Positions 25,441 through 36,168 of a stretch of 64,000 nucleotides of DNA are shown here, one piece after another. Every line of letters starts with the position of its first letter. The stretch's first letter is position 1. This stretch comes from Thuidium tamariscinum (taxonomy: Eukaryota > Streptophyta > Bryopsida > Hypnales > Thuidiaceae). The DNA is taken from assembly GCA_947034885.2 (NCBI GenBank), contig OX344756.2, positions 10,660,098 through 10,724,097 on the forward strand, read 5' to 3'. Under the pieces are notes generated by a model, which ran no database searches, was not told the origin of the DNA, and saw nothing but the letters and a program-made list of their open reading frames with translations. The translations under genes and the position numbers were made by a program.

Positions 25441-27340
25441 ATAAAGCAAGGATTGGAAGTGGTTGAGGACCCATCTATAAGACAATGTTGTTAGATAGAG
25501 TTAATTGTAAAGTTGGTCCTATGTTTGTAAACGGGTGTCGAGGAAGAAGGTATTGCTAGAAATAGTAGAAAACAAATATGGCACCAAAGTCCATGGGACC
25601 TCAATGTTGGTGCTCCAAGGAGCTTTCATCGTCTTGTCTTTTTTCCAAACTTTTGCTCATGGTCCTACTTTGCAACCACTTTATGATTAATTCTATTGTA
25701 AATGTCCTATTTTCAAAGATGCAAAAGGACCCCTATCTCATTGGTAAACAATGTTACATTGCTTTGAATTCTAGGGGAGAAAAAGGGAACCTTTAGTATT
25801 GGTTAACCTTGAACTGCTACCAATGCCATTTTGTGGTGTTTGGATGACAATCTAGGGTCATTTGAAAAAGTTAATAGTAGTTTTTTCATCCAATTTTTTT
25901 TAATGACCTTTCAAGTTGAGTTATAAAGAGTATCCAATTGAGTTTTAAGTCTAACTAATGTATATTTTCATGTACTTGAGAAGTAAATAAAGAAAACGGA
26001 TGGCAGAATTTGCCATTTTAGTGTATTTTGAGAAATTGAGTAAATCTGAAATTTCTCTGCTAAAATGATATTTTTTGAGTTTGAACTCAACTAATGAAAT
26101 GAAGGTCCTCTACTCCAGTTTATACTCCAATTCGAATTTTGTAAAAATTCGTAATATTTAATGTTTTATTGCAATGTGAACTATAAACATATTTTCAATG
26201 TCTATTGCATTCTATTTATAGAATTACATGGAAATTGAGTATGCACCATGACAATTGTCACTGTAATTTACACACATGGTGAAATTTTCAAATTTTTTGA
26301 GATAAATTTCTATTTGATATGATTTTTCCTTCACTTTCTCTTCAAAAATTCTCAGAAAAATCAATTTTCCTCAGAAAAATCTAAATTTTTTGTGAAGTAG
26401 AGAAGACATGTAATTCCATCTCTGAAAAATAAATAAAAGTTTTTTTCATACATATCTAGTTCCCAAATGACAACAAACTAAATAACAACCAACAAAGCTT
26501 GAAATCAATGGTTATAGCTAGGTCCTACCTTTAAGGGTTAATAATGTAATGTTCCTGGCTATGCATTTATTCTCTCCTCTTGTCATTTCATTCAATTAGG
26601 CAATTATAGGAGAGGGCTCTACAACCGAGCAAGCATTTTCAACCATCCAGTAGGGACTCTGAAATGGACATGTGAATTTCTTTTTTTTTTTGCACAAATG
26701 AAAAGGAATTTCGGACATGTGAACTTTGGAAAAATGAACTCTGGATTACAATGGAGCTTGATGAGATTTGTTTTTACTTCTTCTATGGATGGTTTAATAA
26801 CCACACCTCGTTCATTCCGAACTAAATGATTAGGTGTCTAGTAATTTAATTCTAAACTAGAATTTATTGTTGAACTATCATCTTACAAGTATTGAAAAAT
26901 CTGGAATAATGATGAAATCAAGCATTCATTTCAGATTTAGAAAGGGGCACTTTTAGGAACCATTTCAATTACTTCACACATATTGCAATGCTAGTTTTTG
27001 AACAAGGCCTGACTTTTTTTGAAACTATGCATGGATGGATTTCCAAGGGACTATGATCACATATAGGGGACCTATAGCAGATAGTGTTTAAAAATTCATA
27101 ACTAATTCAATAATGCTTCAAAAAATATGAAACAACTTGTGTTAGATTCCTCATTTATTTCTCTTTCACTGAAAAATAAACTACAAATATTTCCATATCA
27201 GGAGATATACAAAAAAGGCACATCAACTCTTAGATGGTCGCTTCTTGAGCCTCTTACTTTAAAAATCTTTTGTGGTTGGCACAATTGGTGGGCAAATATC
27301 AGGTCCAATCTATACATTAAATTAGCATGGTATATTCTTT
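25441..27340. other. AT-rich spacer
   Basis: No gene recognised. The frame at 25578-25796 has no domain. At 26531-26542 the sequence CTTTAAGGGTTAA resembles the right end of a TTAA element, but no matching left end was found. The dispersed-repeat core copy lies at 27088-27152. Confidence 0.4.
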
Positions 27341-27544
27341 TTCTTTTGTTTGTTTGTTACGTTGAGATCTCCCGGACCGTGAGTCCCCCGGGTGCGTGTT
27401 TGGTACCGTTGGAAAGCCCTCAGCAAGGAGGGGTGCACGGGCTTTGATTCATGGTGTTCCAACCTACGACATGAAAGTTATTGAATTTTGAAGTTTCTAT
27501 ACATTAAAAAAATTAGATCGTGGCAACGGCACGGGCCACCCTAG
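27341..27544 (+). mobile_element. Helitron-like 3' end, best-preserved copy
   Basis: The segment ends GTGGCAACGGCACGGGCCAC followed by CCTAG and a T. That is a GTGGC/GCCAC hairpin just before a CTAG terminus, very like plant Helitron 3' ends (a CAACGCACGGGC-type hairpin then CTAGT). Upstream it shares GTTGAGATCTCC, GGTACCGTTGGAAAGC and GGGTGCACGG blocks with 28524-28767 and, more weakly, 49341-49569. The 5' end was not identified and no Rep/helicase coding is present. Confidence 0.55.
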
Positions 27545-27787
27545 TTTCCCATGGAAAGCAATTGGCATCATCTAAATTAAGCATCTCATGGCTTGTATCT
27601 TAGCTTGACGTGACGGTGTGTCAATTGACCTTTATATTGTCCTTGGCCAGAGTTATCTCATGGGTCTATCCAACAACTTTCCAGAACAACTTTTTTTTAT
27701 TTGAAACCAGGGGATGATTGAAACAACTTTTCAGCACATCTTCTGAAGAGAATTTTTCTTACTGCAATAAGTTATCTGAGCTCAAGC

Positions 27788-28450
27788 TTAACCCCTTCAA
27801 CCCCTAAACGTCTCAATCCTTTTTTGAATTTTTGCACATTTTCGCTTATAGCTTTGTAAAGATATATCATTTACAGGAATGAAATGAATCATAACATTCA
27901 GTAGCAAGGTTGGCATTGTCTTCGCTCTACAGTGATGGTGTGAAATATACCACGTCCAACTGTACTCATTAGTAACTAATTGATTGGGTGTGGAATATGC
28001 CACACCATCACTGTGTAGAGGCATGGCATGCTACTAAATGTTATGTTGGTCATTAAAAAAAGGTTGTCTTTTCTAGATTCAAGTATTACATTTGATAAAT
28101 GAAAAGTTGATTGGATGAAACAGTGCCTGAAGCCTTTAGTTCATCATCCCAAATATGGATATTGGAGTGCTTCAGGGTTAAAATGTTGCAGCCAGGATTG
28201 GCCTACTAAACTTACATTCTTTAACAATTTTGATCCTTGTGTACAAGAGTTTTTTTTCTTGCTCAAGCCTATCACAGAAAATTCCATGAAAATCACACAC
28301 AACGAGGTTGCATTCACAGGCAATCTCTTCAAAAAGTTTGTGCCAAAAAACAATTTTTACCACCTACAAATGGGCATTTATACTCAAAAGTTGCAACAAT
28401 ATTTGCACTGTATGAGTAGTGTCAACATTCCTGTGGGGGGTAGGGGTTAA
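27788..28450. mobile_element. TTAA-flanked element containing a nested hairpin MITE
   Basis: The left end is TTAACCCC directly followed by a second CAACCCCTAAACG; the right end is GTAGGGGTTAA. The interior holds the CATAACATTC hairpin MITE at 27889-28044. The other short open frames inside have no recognisable domains. Confidence 0.5.
27889..28044. mobile_element. Hairpin MITE with CATAACATTC ends, copy 2
   Basis: CATAACATTCAGTAGCA at the left pairs with TGCTACTAAATGTTATG at the right, and the internal CAGTGATGGTGTG pairs with CACACCATCACTG. About 156 bp; related to 20878-21079. Confidence 0.65.
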
Positions 28451-28523
28451 GTTTTGCACGACTGCACTCCTTGGTGGGATTAGTAATGTGCAATTTCTAT
28501 AATACCTATACCTTAAGATGTCA

Positions 28524-28767
28524 ATGTTGTTTGTTTTGTTTTGTTTTATTTGTTTGTCATGTTGAGATCTCCTGGCCACTATGTGTCCCCAAGTCGCCTT
28601 TTTGGTACCGTTGGAAAGCTCCTGTCAAAGAGGGGTGCACGGACTTTATTTTGTGGTGTTCTAACCTACAGTGAAAAAGTTACTAAATTTCAAAAAATAT
28701 ATAAATTAAAAAATAAGAAATTTTTTTGCTTCAATTTTGACTGTGGCAACAACACATGCCACATTAG
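28524..28767 (+). mobile_element. Helitron-like 3' end, second copy
   Basis: Shares GTTGAGATCTCC, TTTGGTACCGTTGGAAAGCT and GGGTGCACGGACTTT with 27341-27544 and ends GTGGCAACAACACATGCCAC then ATTAG, a decayed form of the hairpin plus CTAG terminus. It abuts the next element, which begins TAAGGTAG. Confidence 0.5.
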
Positions 28768-28768
28768 T

Positions 28769-29098
28769 AAGGTAGAAGGCTCTTAAATGGAGCGGGTCCT
28801 AAAATGGTACCCTACCTTAAATGTATAGTATTTGTACATGCTGCTTTTTCATAGCCTTCAGCAGTGTACTGACAGTGTACATTTTAGTTAGGGCACCATT
28901 TTAGAGCCTTATGCCCTTTCAACTTCAAAATTTGATAACTAATTTCATAAAGCTTAGAAAAATATGAAACAACTGGGGTAGATATCAATTCTAGTTGCCT
29001 TTTAAGGAAAATTTATTGAAAAATATTTCTATGAGTTTTACCTCTCTGAAATTCTATTTTAGCCCTTAGATGGTCCATTATAGGACCTCTTACCTTAA
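28769..29098. mobile_element. MITE with TAAGGTA ends (about 330 bp)
   Basis: The left end TAAGGTAGAAGGCTCTTAAA is matched by the imperfect inverse at 29070-29098. It contains the dispersed-repeat core at 28925-28990. TA at both edges suggests a Tc1/mariner-like insertion related to the AGGTAG family. An internal inverted pair (28776 and 28910) could instead mark a shorter element. Confidence 0.45.
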
Positions 29099-30016
29099 CC
29101 CTTAAGCACATATGCATCCAAAAAGTGGATGTGCCTTGGTCAACCTTGATTGAAACTTTAAATATAACCATTTTAGGAATTTGACTTTGACTAAGAAAAT
29201 GAAGCTTGACAAGTTTTCTTTCAATTTCAACTTGAAATTTTGAAAAAATTGAAAAATTGAAAAAGTTATTGCAATTGCAAGCTCTCTATGTTAAAATCCA
29301 AAAAACACAATTTGTTGTGTTTTTCATTCATATTTTTTTCTTTTAAAATGAATTTTCATCTTAAATTACAAAATTAAGTTTTCCATTGTTATCTTCATTA
29401 ATGGTAAAAATTTTAGATTATTCTAATATATATTCTAGTTGATATAGGTATTTTTTATCCTTAACTTTAAAAAATAACAATAATTTCTAGTTTTCATCAA
29501 AAAATTTGAAAAAATTTGAGTGAATAGGAAGTTCAATTTTCTATTAGTAAAAAACATCAAATCTTTATACCTCTATTCAATAAAGTATTAAATGTGGTTT
29601 AATAGGCAAATATTACTTCAAGGTCTTTGTTGTGGTTGTTTGGGGTTTTAAAATAAAATAATCAATTGAAAATTTTGTAGACTAATATTCATTGCTACTT
29701 GTAACTCTTGAGAAAATTTCAAATAATTTGGGTCATTTTTTCTATTTTCACTTATTTATTTCTATTTTTTGCAACAAAAATGATAACAATTATAATTTTT
29801 TACAAAATCAATTAAAAGTTTTCCTAATAGTACATTCTCCATAGTTTGAAGTAATAAAAATATAAGATCAATATTTGAAAGCCATCTAATATGTTAAATT
29901 CACCTTGGACATGATGTTTGACCAGATGGCAATGGATCTTGTCATTTAAGGGGTACAAGTTTGCACATGGAAATGGATTGTTGCAACTTGAGGAAGGTCC
30001 AAAGTGCGTGACTCAT
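29099..30016. other. AT-rich spacer left of the hAT element
   Basis: No gene recognised. It begins TTAACCCTTAAGCAC at 29095, a possible left end of another TTAA element whose right end cannot be fixed. Confidence 0.4.
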
Positions 30017-30963
30017 GTATGGGCCAATGAATGGGGAGTACCGGCATTTAGTTACGACCTAGCCGGTTGATTTTGAGAATTGCCGATTGAGATAGAGAAG
30101 TGTAGGCAGAGGTTCCGGATGAAAAAAAAAAAGGAAATGGACCAGGTAGCAAAAAAAAATGTAGGATTTTTGCCGTCTAATTTGGAAACATGTCGGAAAA
30201 TTATCGATTCAAAATAGATAATTTCGGTTTTTAGCCGGACGGGATTATACTTTGTAGGAAATTTTTTATATAGTAGCATAAAAGTATAAGAGTTTAAGAA
30301 TTAAGAGTCTTAGACAGTTAGATTCTTAGCTTACCTGTAAATCTTTTTGAGAATTGAGACTTTTAGAATCTAAAGTCCAGACACTTCCAACTAGTTTTTA
30401 ACTTACCGTTATGGGAGTAATGGGAATTTGGGATCCAAGGTCCCAAGCAGTCAGGCACCCAGCGTCCCAGCCGTCCCAGCGGCCAACACTGCCCTGTACA
30501 CGGTACACCCATACAAAATTACAAATCAGAGCCAGATTACCAGAGTGCTTGACACTCAGTCTGGCAGTTACAGAAGGTGACATCGTGACATGAGTCAGGG
30601 ACTCAGGCCTCACTGCCTCAGGGAGTCAGGGTTTCACTTCTGCTCAATCAAAAAAAGTTTTCTCACTCAAGGTTTAGGGTTTTACCCAAGTACCCAACAG
30701 GCTGTTAGCTTGTATTTGCACACTTGCACCGTTGCGCGCCCTCAGCCGCCTCCAGTCCCTCACAATTGTCACAAACTCACAATTCAGAAATTGCGATTCT
30801 TGTTTGCTCTAATTCGAGCACAATTTCAAAAATCAGAACTTCAGAAGTTCACGATTTCACATTGCTTTTCCTCGATCGGCTTCAGGAGTTCATGAGTCAG
30901 GACTTCAGGCATTAGTTTTGCAAATTAAGGCAATGCGGCCTTGTGGGATCAGTGGGATGCACT

Positions 30964-31460
30964 GATGCACATTTTCCTTGGCGCTGCAGCCGCTGCTTGC
31001 CTGCAACCCCGCACCTGCTCATGAGTTTTGGCGATCGACTGGATTATTGGTTCACTGATCGGCTGCTTTGGCTCATCGAGTCGTGGGCTCGTGGCTGAAA
31101 TTGGGGCTGAAATTTTCAAGAGCTTCAGTTTTCTCCATGCACATTGCGCTTGGAGGTAGATCAATTGCTGACGCGTTGTAGGTCTGCACCTTGTTTGTGA
31201 TGCGGCCTTGAAGGATGCGCATTTTCCTTGGCGTTGTTTGCTTGCAATCCCGCACGGCTGCACCTGCTTATGAATTTGGGCTGATCGACTGGATTATTGG
31301 ATTATCCATCGGCTGATTTGGCTCGTGGAATTCTGGGCTTGTGGCTGAAGTTGGAGCCGCAATTTCCAAAAGTTTCATCTTTCTCCATGTGCATTGCGCT
31401 TGGAGCTTAGGATTTGGTGACGCCCTGGTCTGTAGTCTGCACCTTGTTTGTGCTTCCTGG
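30964..31460. repeat. Two-copy tandem duplication (about 250 bp) in the hAT 5' region
   Basis: Units start at about 30967 and 31217 with GC[AG]CATTTTCCTTGGCG and run to CTGCACCTTGTTTGTG (ending near 31199 and 31455). Both contain the block beginning GATCGACTGGATTATTGG. It lies in the leader of the transposase gene and is not coding in any frame I trust. Confidence 0.65.
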
Positions 31461-31783
31461 CTTCCAACTGTTCTAAGTTCCTCCAATTTGGCCGATCACC
31501 TCGATTGCCCGCATCACCTGTGGAGCTACGGTTTAGGATTATTTCAAATCCTGCATTCTTGCATTTGTGATTTGAAGCTGCATAATCTGGTAAGACTTCT
31601 CTATTGAGCATTGATGTGGCTGAAGTTTTGTGGATTTCATTTCTATGCTTTGATGTTGCTCAATTGCATGTGCTTGCATTTAGAGTGGTAGGCTTCATTC
31701 GTCTCCCCATTTTTTTTTCAAGGTTCTGGTTTTGTTTCTTACCGTTACTTTGTCTTCTCTTTGAGTCCCTGTAGGTCTTGATC

Positions 31784-34700
31784 ATGGCAAAACGGCAGAA
31801 GTCGTTGAGGGACCATTATTTTGCTAAATCACGCGAAGTGGAGATCGTTGATCTCTTGTCTTCAGACGACTCCTGTGCCGAAACTGTAGCTTCAGCAGTG
31901 CATGGAGGGCCTCCTTCAGAGGCAGAAATTGCTTCCAATCAATGGAAGGACCAGTGGTGCGTCCAATTTGATTGGCTTTACTTTGATCCACTGATCGGGA
32001 GGGTGTTTTGCAGAATCTGTAAGACAAAGGTGGGCGGTCATCGTATGCCAAAGATGGCGCCCGAAACCTGAAAGTAAGTTCATTCCAGGATCACTCCCGC
32101 TCCAATGAACACAGACGCCTTGCGTGGGCGCTACATAGTGGCGGAAAGGTCATGGAGAAAGCAATAATAAGCAGCCAAAAAGCGTGTGATGAAGCTGTGG
32201 CGTCTTTAGTCCGAGCTGCCTACTTCTTGGGGAAGAATTCCTTACCATACTCAAAATTTCCTGCTTTGTGTAAATTGCTTCTAACTGTGAAAGCTCCTAT
32301 GACCTTGTCTCTCTATCAAGATGAGAAAGCATGTGCAAGTTTAACCCCTAAAGTTCTTTGACTATGTTTCCACTAAAAACTCTCCAAAACTGTCATTTTT
32401 AGTGCAAGTACCAAGTTTTAGAAAAAAAATATTTTTGGACAAATGTAACCGTAGGATCTTGTAGTAAAGTAGATAGAAATGATGTGGAAAAAATTTCAGA
32501 AGAATCCACCGTGTGGATTGCAAGATATTAGCGTTTGAATTTGAAAAGTTCATTTTTTTAACCCTGCTGAAAATTGGGCAGCTGCGGTTCAGAAGGTCTG
32601 ATTTGTATGAAAAAATGGTCAAAATGGTTGTGCTTCTTTGGATTCTTCAGTAAGAACAAGTTGGCTACGTGCTCAAAAAATTTCAAATCATTTGGAATTG
32701 TACAACATATAGAAAAAAAATAGTAAGTAGAAAGAAGTAGTGAATCATGTAATATACTAAATTGTTAAGAATTTAATTATAGAATTAAAAAATGACAATC
32801 CCAACGGTTGTGACATTATAATAAAATATCTACATCTAATGTTTTTATTGTTTTTCAAAAATATTGAAAATTGAGTTAGATAAACGATTTCAAAGTTTAT
32901 TTCAAAGTAAAGAATCCATAACTGCCCACAAACTAAAAAACTTCATAACTTTCATCTCATTGATCAAATTAGAATGATTTAAAGCTTTCCATGTATATAT
33001 AAGTTTGACAAACCAATTTCAAATTTCAATTTTTCAAAAAAGTGATTTTTTCAGATCTGCCCGAACTGCCCGAGTTGAGAAAAAAGCAACATATTATGCA
33101 ATAACTTTTTGACAATGTAGTCAAAAGTTATGAAAATTGTTGGGCCTTAAAGATATTCCTAGATCCCATGTTGTGTAAAAATTTCAAAGAAAAATATTAA
33201 AAACTCCATTCACAGGTACCTGCCCAAAAAAGTTATGTTGCCAAAAACAAAGGGTTGGTCCTTTAGGGGTTAATGATGTGCATTTCAGTTGTGATTCAAA
33301 AGAAAATTCTAAGTCGTATTAGGAACTCACCTTTCTTTGGTGTCATGATAGATGAATCAATTGATATAAGTGTTACAGGACACTTGGTTGCATTTGCAAC
33401 TATTATTGAGGAAGGGCTGCCGGTGAGTCTTTTCCTGGGCTTGTTGCCGATCGAGGGGGGGAAGAAAGATGCAGGAGTCATTTACGACACCTTGATCGCG
33501 GCTCTGCGGCATTGGGGCCTGGACCTGCGAAAATTCCTCGGCTTCGGATTTGATGGGGCCAGCACGATGACGGGCTCCCTCACCGGAGTGGCTGCCCGAT
33601 TAAAAAAACAGGTGAACCCTTACCTTTTCGCTGTCCACTGTGTCGCACATCGCACCAATTTAGCGGCGTTGGATGCTGCGAAGTCCCCCGCTTGCAAGCT
33701 GCTTTCAGGTGAGATTGACTCCCTTGTAAATTCTATTGCTGCCTTTTTTCACAAGTCGTCAAAACGGAAGCATGCTTTGACTGCCTTACAAGAGGAGCTT
33801 TTTGATGCCAAAAGATGCATGAAACGGTATCATAAGATCCGCTGGTTGTCCCGTTGGCAGGCTGTGAGTACTTTGTGCGAGTCTTTAGAGTCAGTCTTGT
33901 CTTACTTTCGGGATGTGAAAGATACCGATGCTGCTAAGGCTGCAAGTATTTTGGAGAAGCTGTTACAGTTTAAAATCATCTATATTTTGTTCTTTCTTGC
34001 TGATATCTTGAAGTGCTTGGCTATGCTTTCAAAAGTTTTCCAGTGTAAATTTGTTGATGTTACCTCTGTGGGTAGCATTGTGCGCACAGAAATAGCACAA
34101 ATTCGGATGTTGTTTATTGTTGAAACCACTGATTTGAACGCTGATACCTTCAATGATAGCACAGGATTTCACGTACTTCCTGAGTATGGCCCTTTCGGGG
34201 GACCATCTCAGAAAGTTGCCTAGCCAAATACGGGGGAACATGTTTCACGATATTGCAATGTCTAGGTTTAGATTGGGAACTGATTTGGAAGAAGCTCTCC
34301 AATTTCAGCGTTCTTTTGCTGAAGTAGTCTGTGAGGGTCTAGAAGCTCGATTTCAAGACAATGATTTAATATCTTGTTTCAAAGTGCTGAACCCTTCTAA
34401 CATGCCATCCAAACAAGTTGGATTGCAAAATTGGGGTGTTCTCGAGTTGGACAGACTGCTGCAGCTGTATGGAGAGGACCGGTCCCACTCAGGTTTTTCC
34501 TTCCCTCCCCTTTTTGACGTGTAAGCTTGCAAGCGGGAATTTCTGTCTTTTAAATTGCAATGCACAACTGAATGGGTGGACAAAACCTTCGGGGATTTGT
34601 GGGGCATGATCACTTGGAATCATGCCCTACAAATCCGATTTCCAAACTTGCTTATACTTGCTGATATTGCTAGAATACAATGCGTTTCCACAGCTACTTG

Positions 34701-34983
34701 TGAGAGAGCATTCAGCATTCAGAATCTAATTAAAACACGTGTTAGGAACCGATTGGGAAGTAAAAACCTGGAAGCTTTGCTTAGGGTTGCTTTAGAGGGA
34801 CCAGAAGAAGACTATGATAGTATAGTGCAGGATGCCATACCCTTGTGGAAACATGAAACAAAATATAAGTATCTTTATGCTAATCCTTCTACTTATTTGC
34901 CTACTTCAGCCATGGGTCCTAGTGCAAGTGACTCATCTTCTTTATTTGAAGATCTACATCAGCAGGAGACAATGTTGAGTTGA
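31784..34983 (+). pseudogene. hAT transposase pseudogene (ZNF862/KIAA1586-like, BED finger)
   Basis: The reading frame starts at 31784 (MAKRQKSLRDHYF). A BED-type zinc finger begins WKDQWCVQFDWLYFDPLIGRV, with Cys in FCRIC and His in a QDHSRSNEH stretch. The catalytic core follows: MIDESIDISVTGH, GFGFDGASTMTG and HCVAHRTNLAAL, then the C-terminal dimerisation domain (STATCERAFSIQNLIKTRVRNRL, ending 34983). This arrangement matches hAT proteins similar to animal ZNF862 and C17orf113. Breaks seen: a frameshift near 32041-32047, a 929-bp insertion at 32345-33273, a frameshift in a run of five G at 34197-34201, and an in-frame TAA at 34522. It cannot make transposase as it stands. The first break might be an unrecognised intron. 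Confidence 0.85.
32341..33273. mobile_element. TTAA element (933 bp) inserted in the hAT transposase gene
   Basis: Ends are TTAACCCCTAAAG and CTTTAGGGGTTAA, with TTAA at 32341-32344 and 33270-33273. The codon before the insertion and the codon after it both read through the TTA of TTAA in the same frame, so loss of the insert plus one TTAA leaves the coding frame continuous. The right 350 bp is homologous to the arms of 7924-8669 and to 49989-50400; the left part differs. Confidence 0.85.
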
Positions 34984-35282
34984 TAGTTTTTTTGTCATTT
35001 GTATGCATTTGTTGCTTTCTTTGTTGCTCATATTCTTTTCATTATCTTCAATGGCATTGTTTACACATGTTGGTTAGTATTTTACTCACCCCATTTTTTT
35101 AATCTCAAGTTAATTTGATTCTTGTAAATGTTGGCTTGATGTCACTCCTCTCCCCATTTTTTTTGGCTGATATTGTTTGATATTTGTAAATGTTGGCTTG
35201 ATCTCATTCCTCTCTCCATTTTTTTTGGCTGATGTTGTTTGATATTTGTAAATGTCAATGTTGTGGGCTTGTCGTACTAACC

Positions 35283-35331
35283 AGCCTCCTGAAAATGCAT
35301 AGACCCTCTTTTGGATCTGTGCATTTTCGGA
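35283..35331. repeat. Short hairpin in the hAT 3' region
   Basis: CTCCTGAAAATGCATAGA pairs with TCTGTGCATTTTCGGAAG around a short loop. It lies immediately before the tRNA-like sequence and downstream of the transposase stop; function unknown. Confidence 0.5.
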
Positions 35332-35338
35332 AGGCTGA

Positions 35339-35392
35339 ATCCCTGGCCCTAAATTGGTAGGGGCAATGCCAGGTTCAAATCCTGCCAGGGAT
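35339..35392 (+). other. tRNA-like sequence lacking an anticodon arm, inside the hAT 3' region
   Basis: Fifty-four bases fold on paper into a 7-bp acceptor (ATCCCTG/CAGGGAT), a D-like stem CCCT/AGGG and a T-arm-like CAGG-TTCAAAT-CCTG with a B-box match (GGTTCAAATCC). Only about five bases replace the anticodon arm. It may be a decayed tRNA or tRNA-derived SINE fragment, or coincidence. Not annotated as a functional tRNA. Confidence 0.3.
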
Positions 35393-35749
35393 AATGTTTA
35401 AAAAACAACTTTGAAGCCAAACAAAGCTATTTTAAGAATGAAGAAAAAAACTTATAAAAAATCCTAAACCGGCCAAATTTGCACCTTCAAGGAAAATTTC
35501 CGACTCGAATTGAACAATGGCAGCAATGCCACCGAGAGAAAAAAAAATTCTAGGAAATTGACCGGTACATTCTGCAACCTCCCGGCACACTTCCGGCCAA
35601 TTTTTCAAAAAACCGGGATGGATGAAAAGTTGACGGAAATTTACCGTTTCCCCCACAGAACTCCCCGGACTGTGGTATGGGCATCCTTGACTGACTCGCT
35701 TAACTTCTTATTCAGCATATTCGAACATATCTTGCAGGCAGTGATGATT

Positions 35750-36168
35750 TATGGTAGAAGGCTCAGAAACCGCTCATCTAAGGGCTGGTTCGCATTTTTA
35801 CAGTATTTCTTTAGATGGGAACATTTTTAGCTCATTTTTCAGACCAAGAAAAATTGATGGAAAATCTAGCCCAAGTGGTTTCATATTTTTTGAAACATTA
35901 TTGAATTACTTATGAATTTTCAAAGGAGATGTGTCCTAGGTCCCTATTTATGTTCCTAGGTCCTTCATATACTGTTCAGTTGCAATTCTAAAGAAAAATG
36001 GGGAAAGCAAAGACAATGATTGGCTCTTGCGATAAAGAATGCTTTTTCCTTCACTTCATTCAATGACTCGTGAGGTCAATTTATAAACTGCATCATGTCC
36101 ATTCTACAACCAATTATAGGGGCGGTTCTTAATGCCCGAACTGTTTTCGAGCCCTCTACCTTATGACC
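35750..36168. mobile_element. MITE with GGTAGARGGCTC ends (about 415 bp)
   Basis: The left end TGGTAGAAGGCTCAGAAACC has an imperfect inverse at 36143-36168 (CGAGCCCTCTACCTTA). The interior carries the inverted copy of the dispersed-repeat core at 35872-35925. Same terminal style as 28769-29098. Confidence 0.45.

Larger units (their letters stand above)
30025..35674 (+). mobile_element. hAT superfamily DNA transposon, full length but defective
   Basis: Bounded by an exact 8-bp direct duplication, GTATGGGC, at 30017-30024 and 35675-35682. The element starts CA and ends TG, as hAT elements do. The 5' end and the inverse of the 3' end share GGGGAGT at the same offset (bases 9-15). Both subterminal regions (30040-30250 and 35460-35660) are full of scattered CCGG/GCCGG motifs, like hAT transposase-binding subterminal repeats. 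It contains the broken transposase at 31784-34983, a tandem duplication in its 5' region and a nested TTAA element. Confidence 0.75.
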
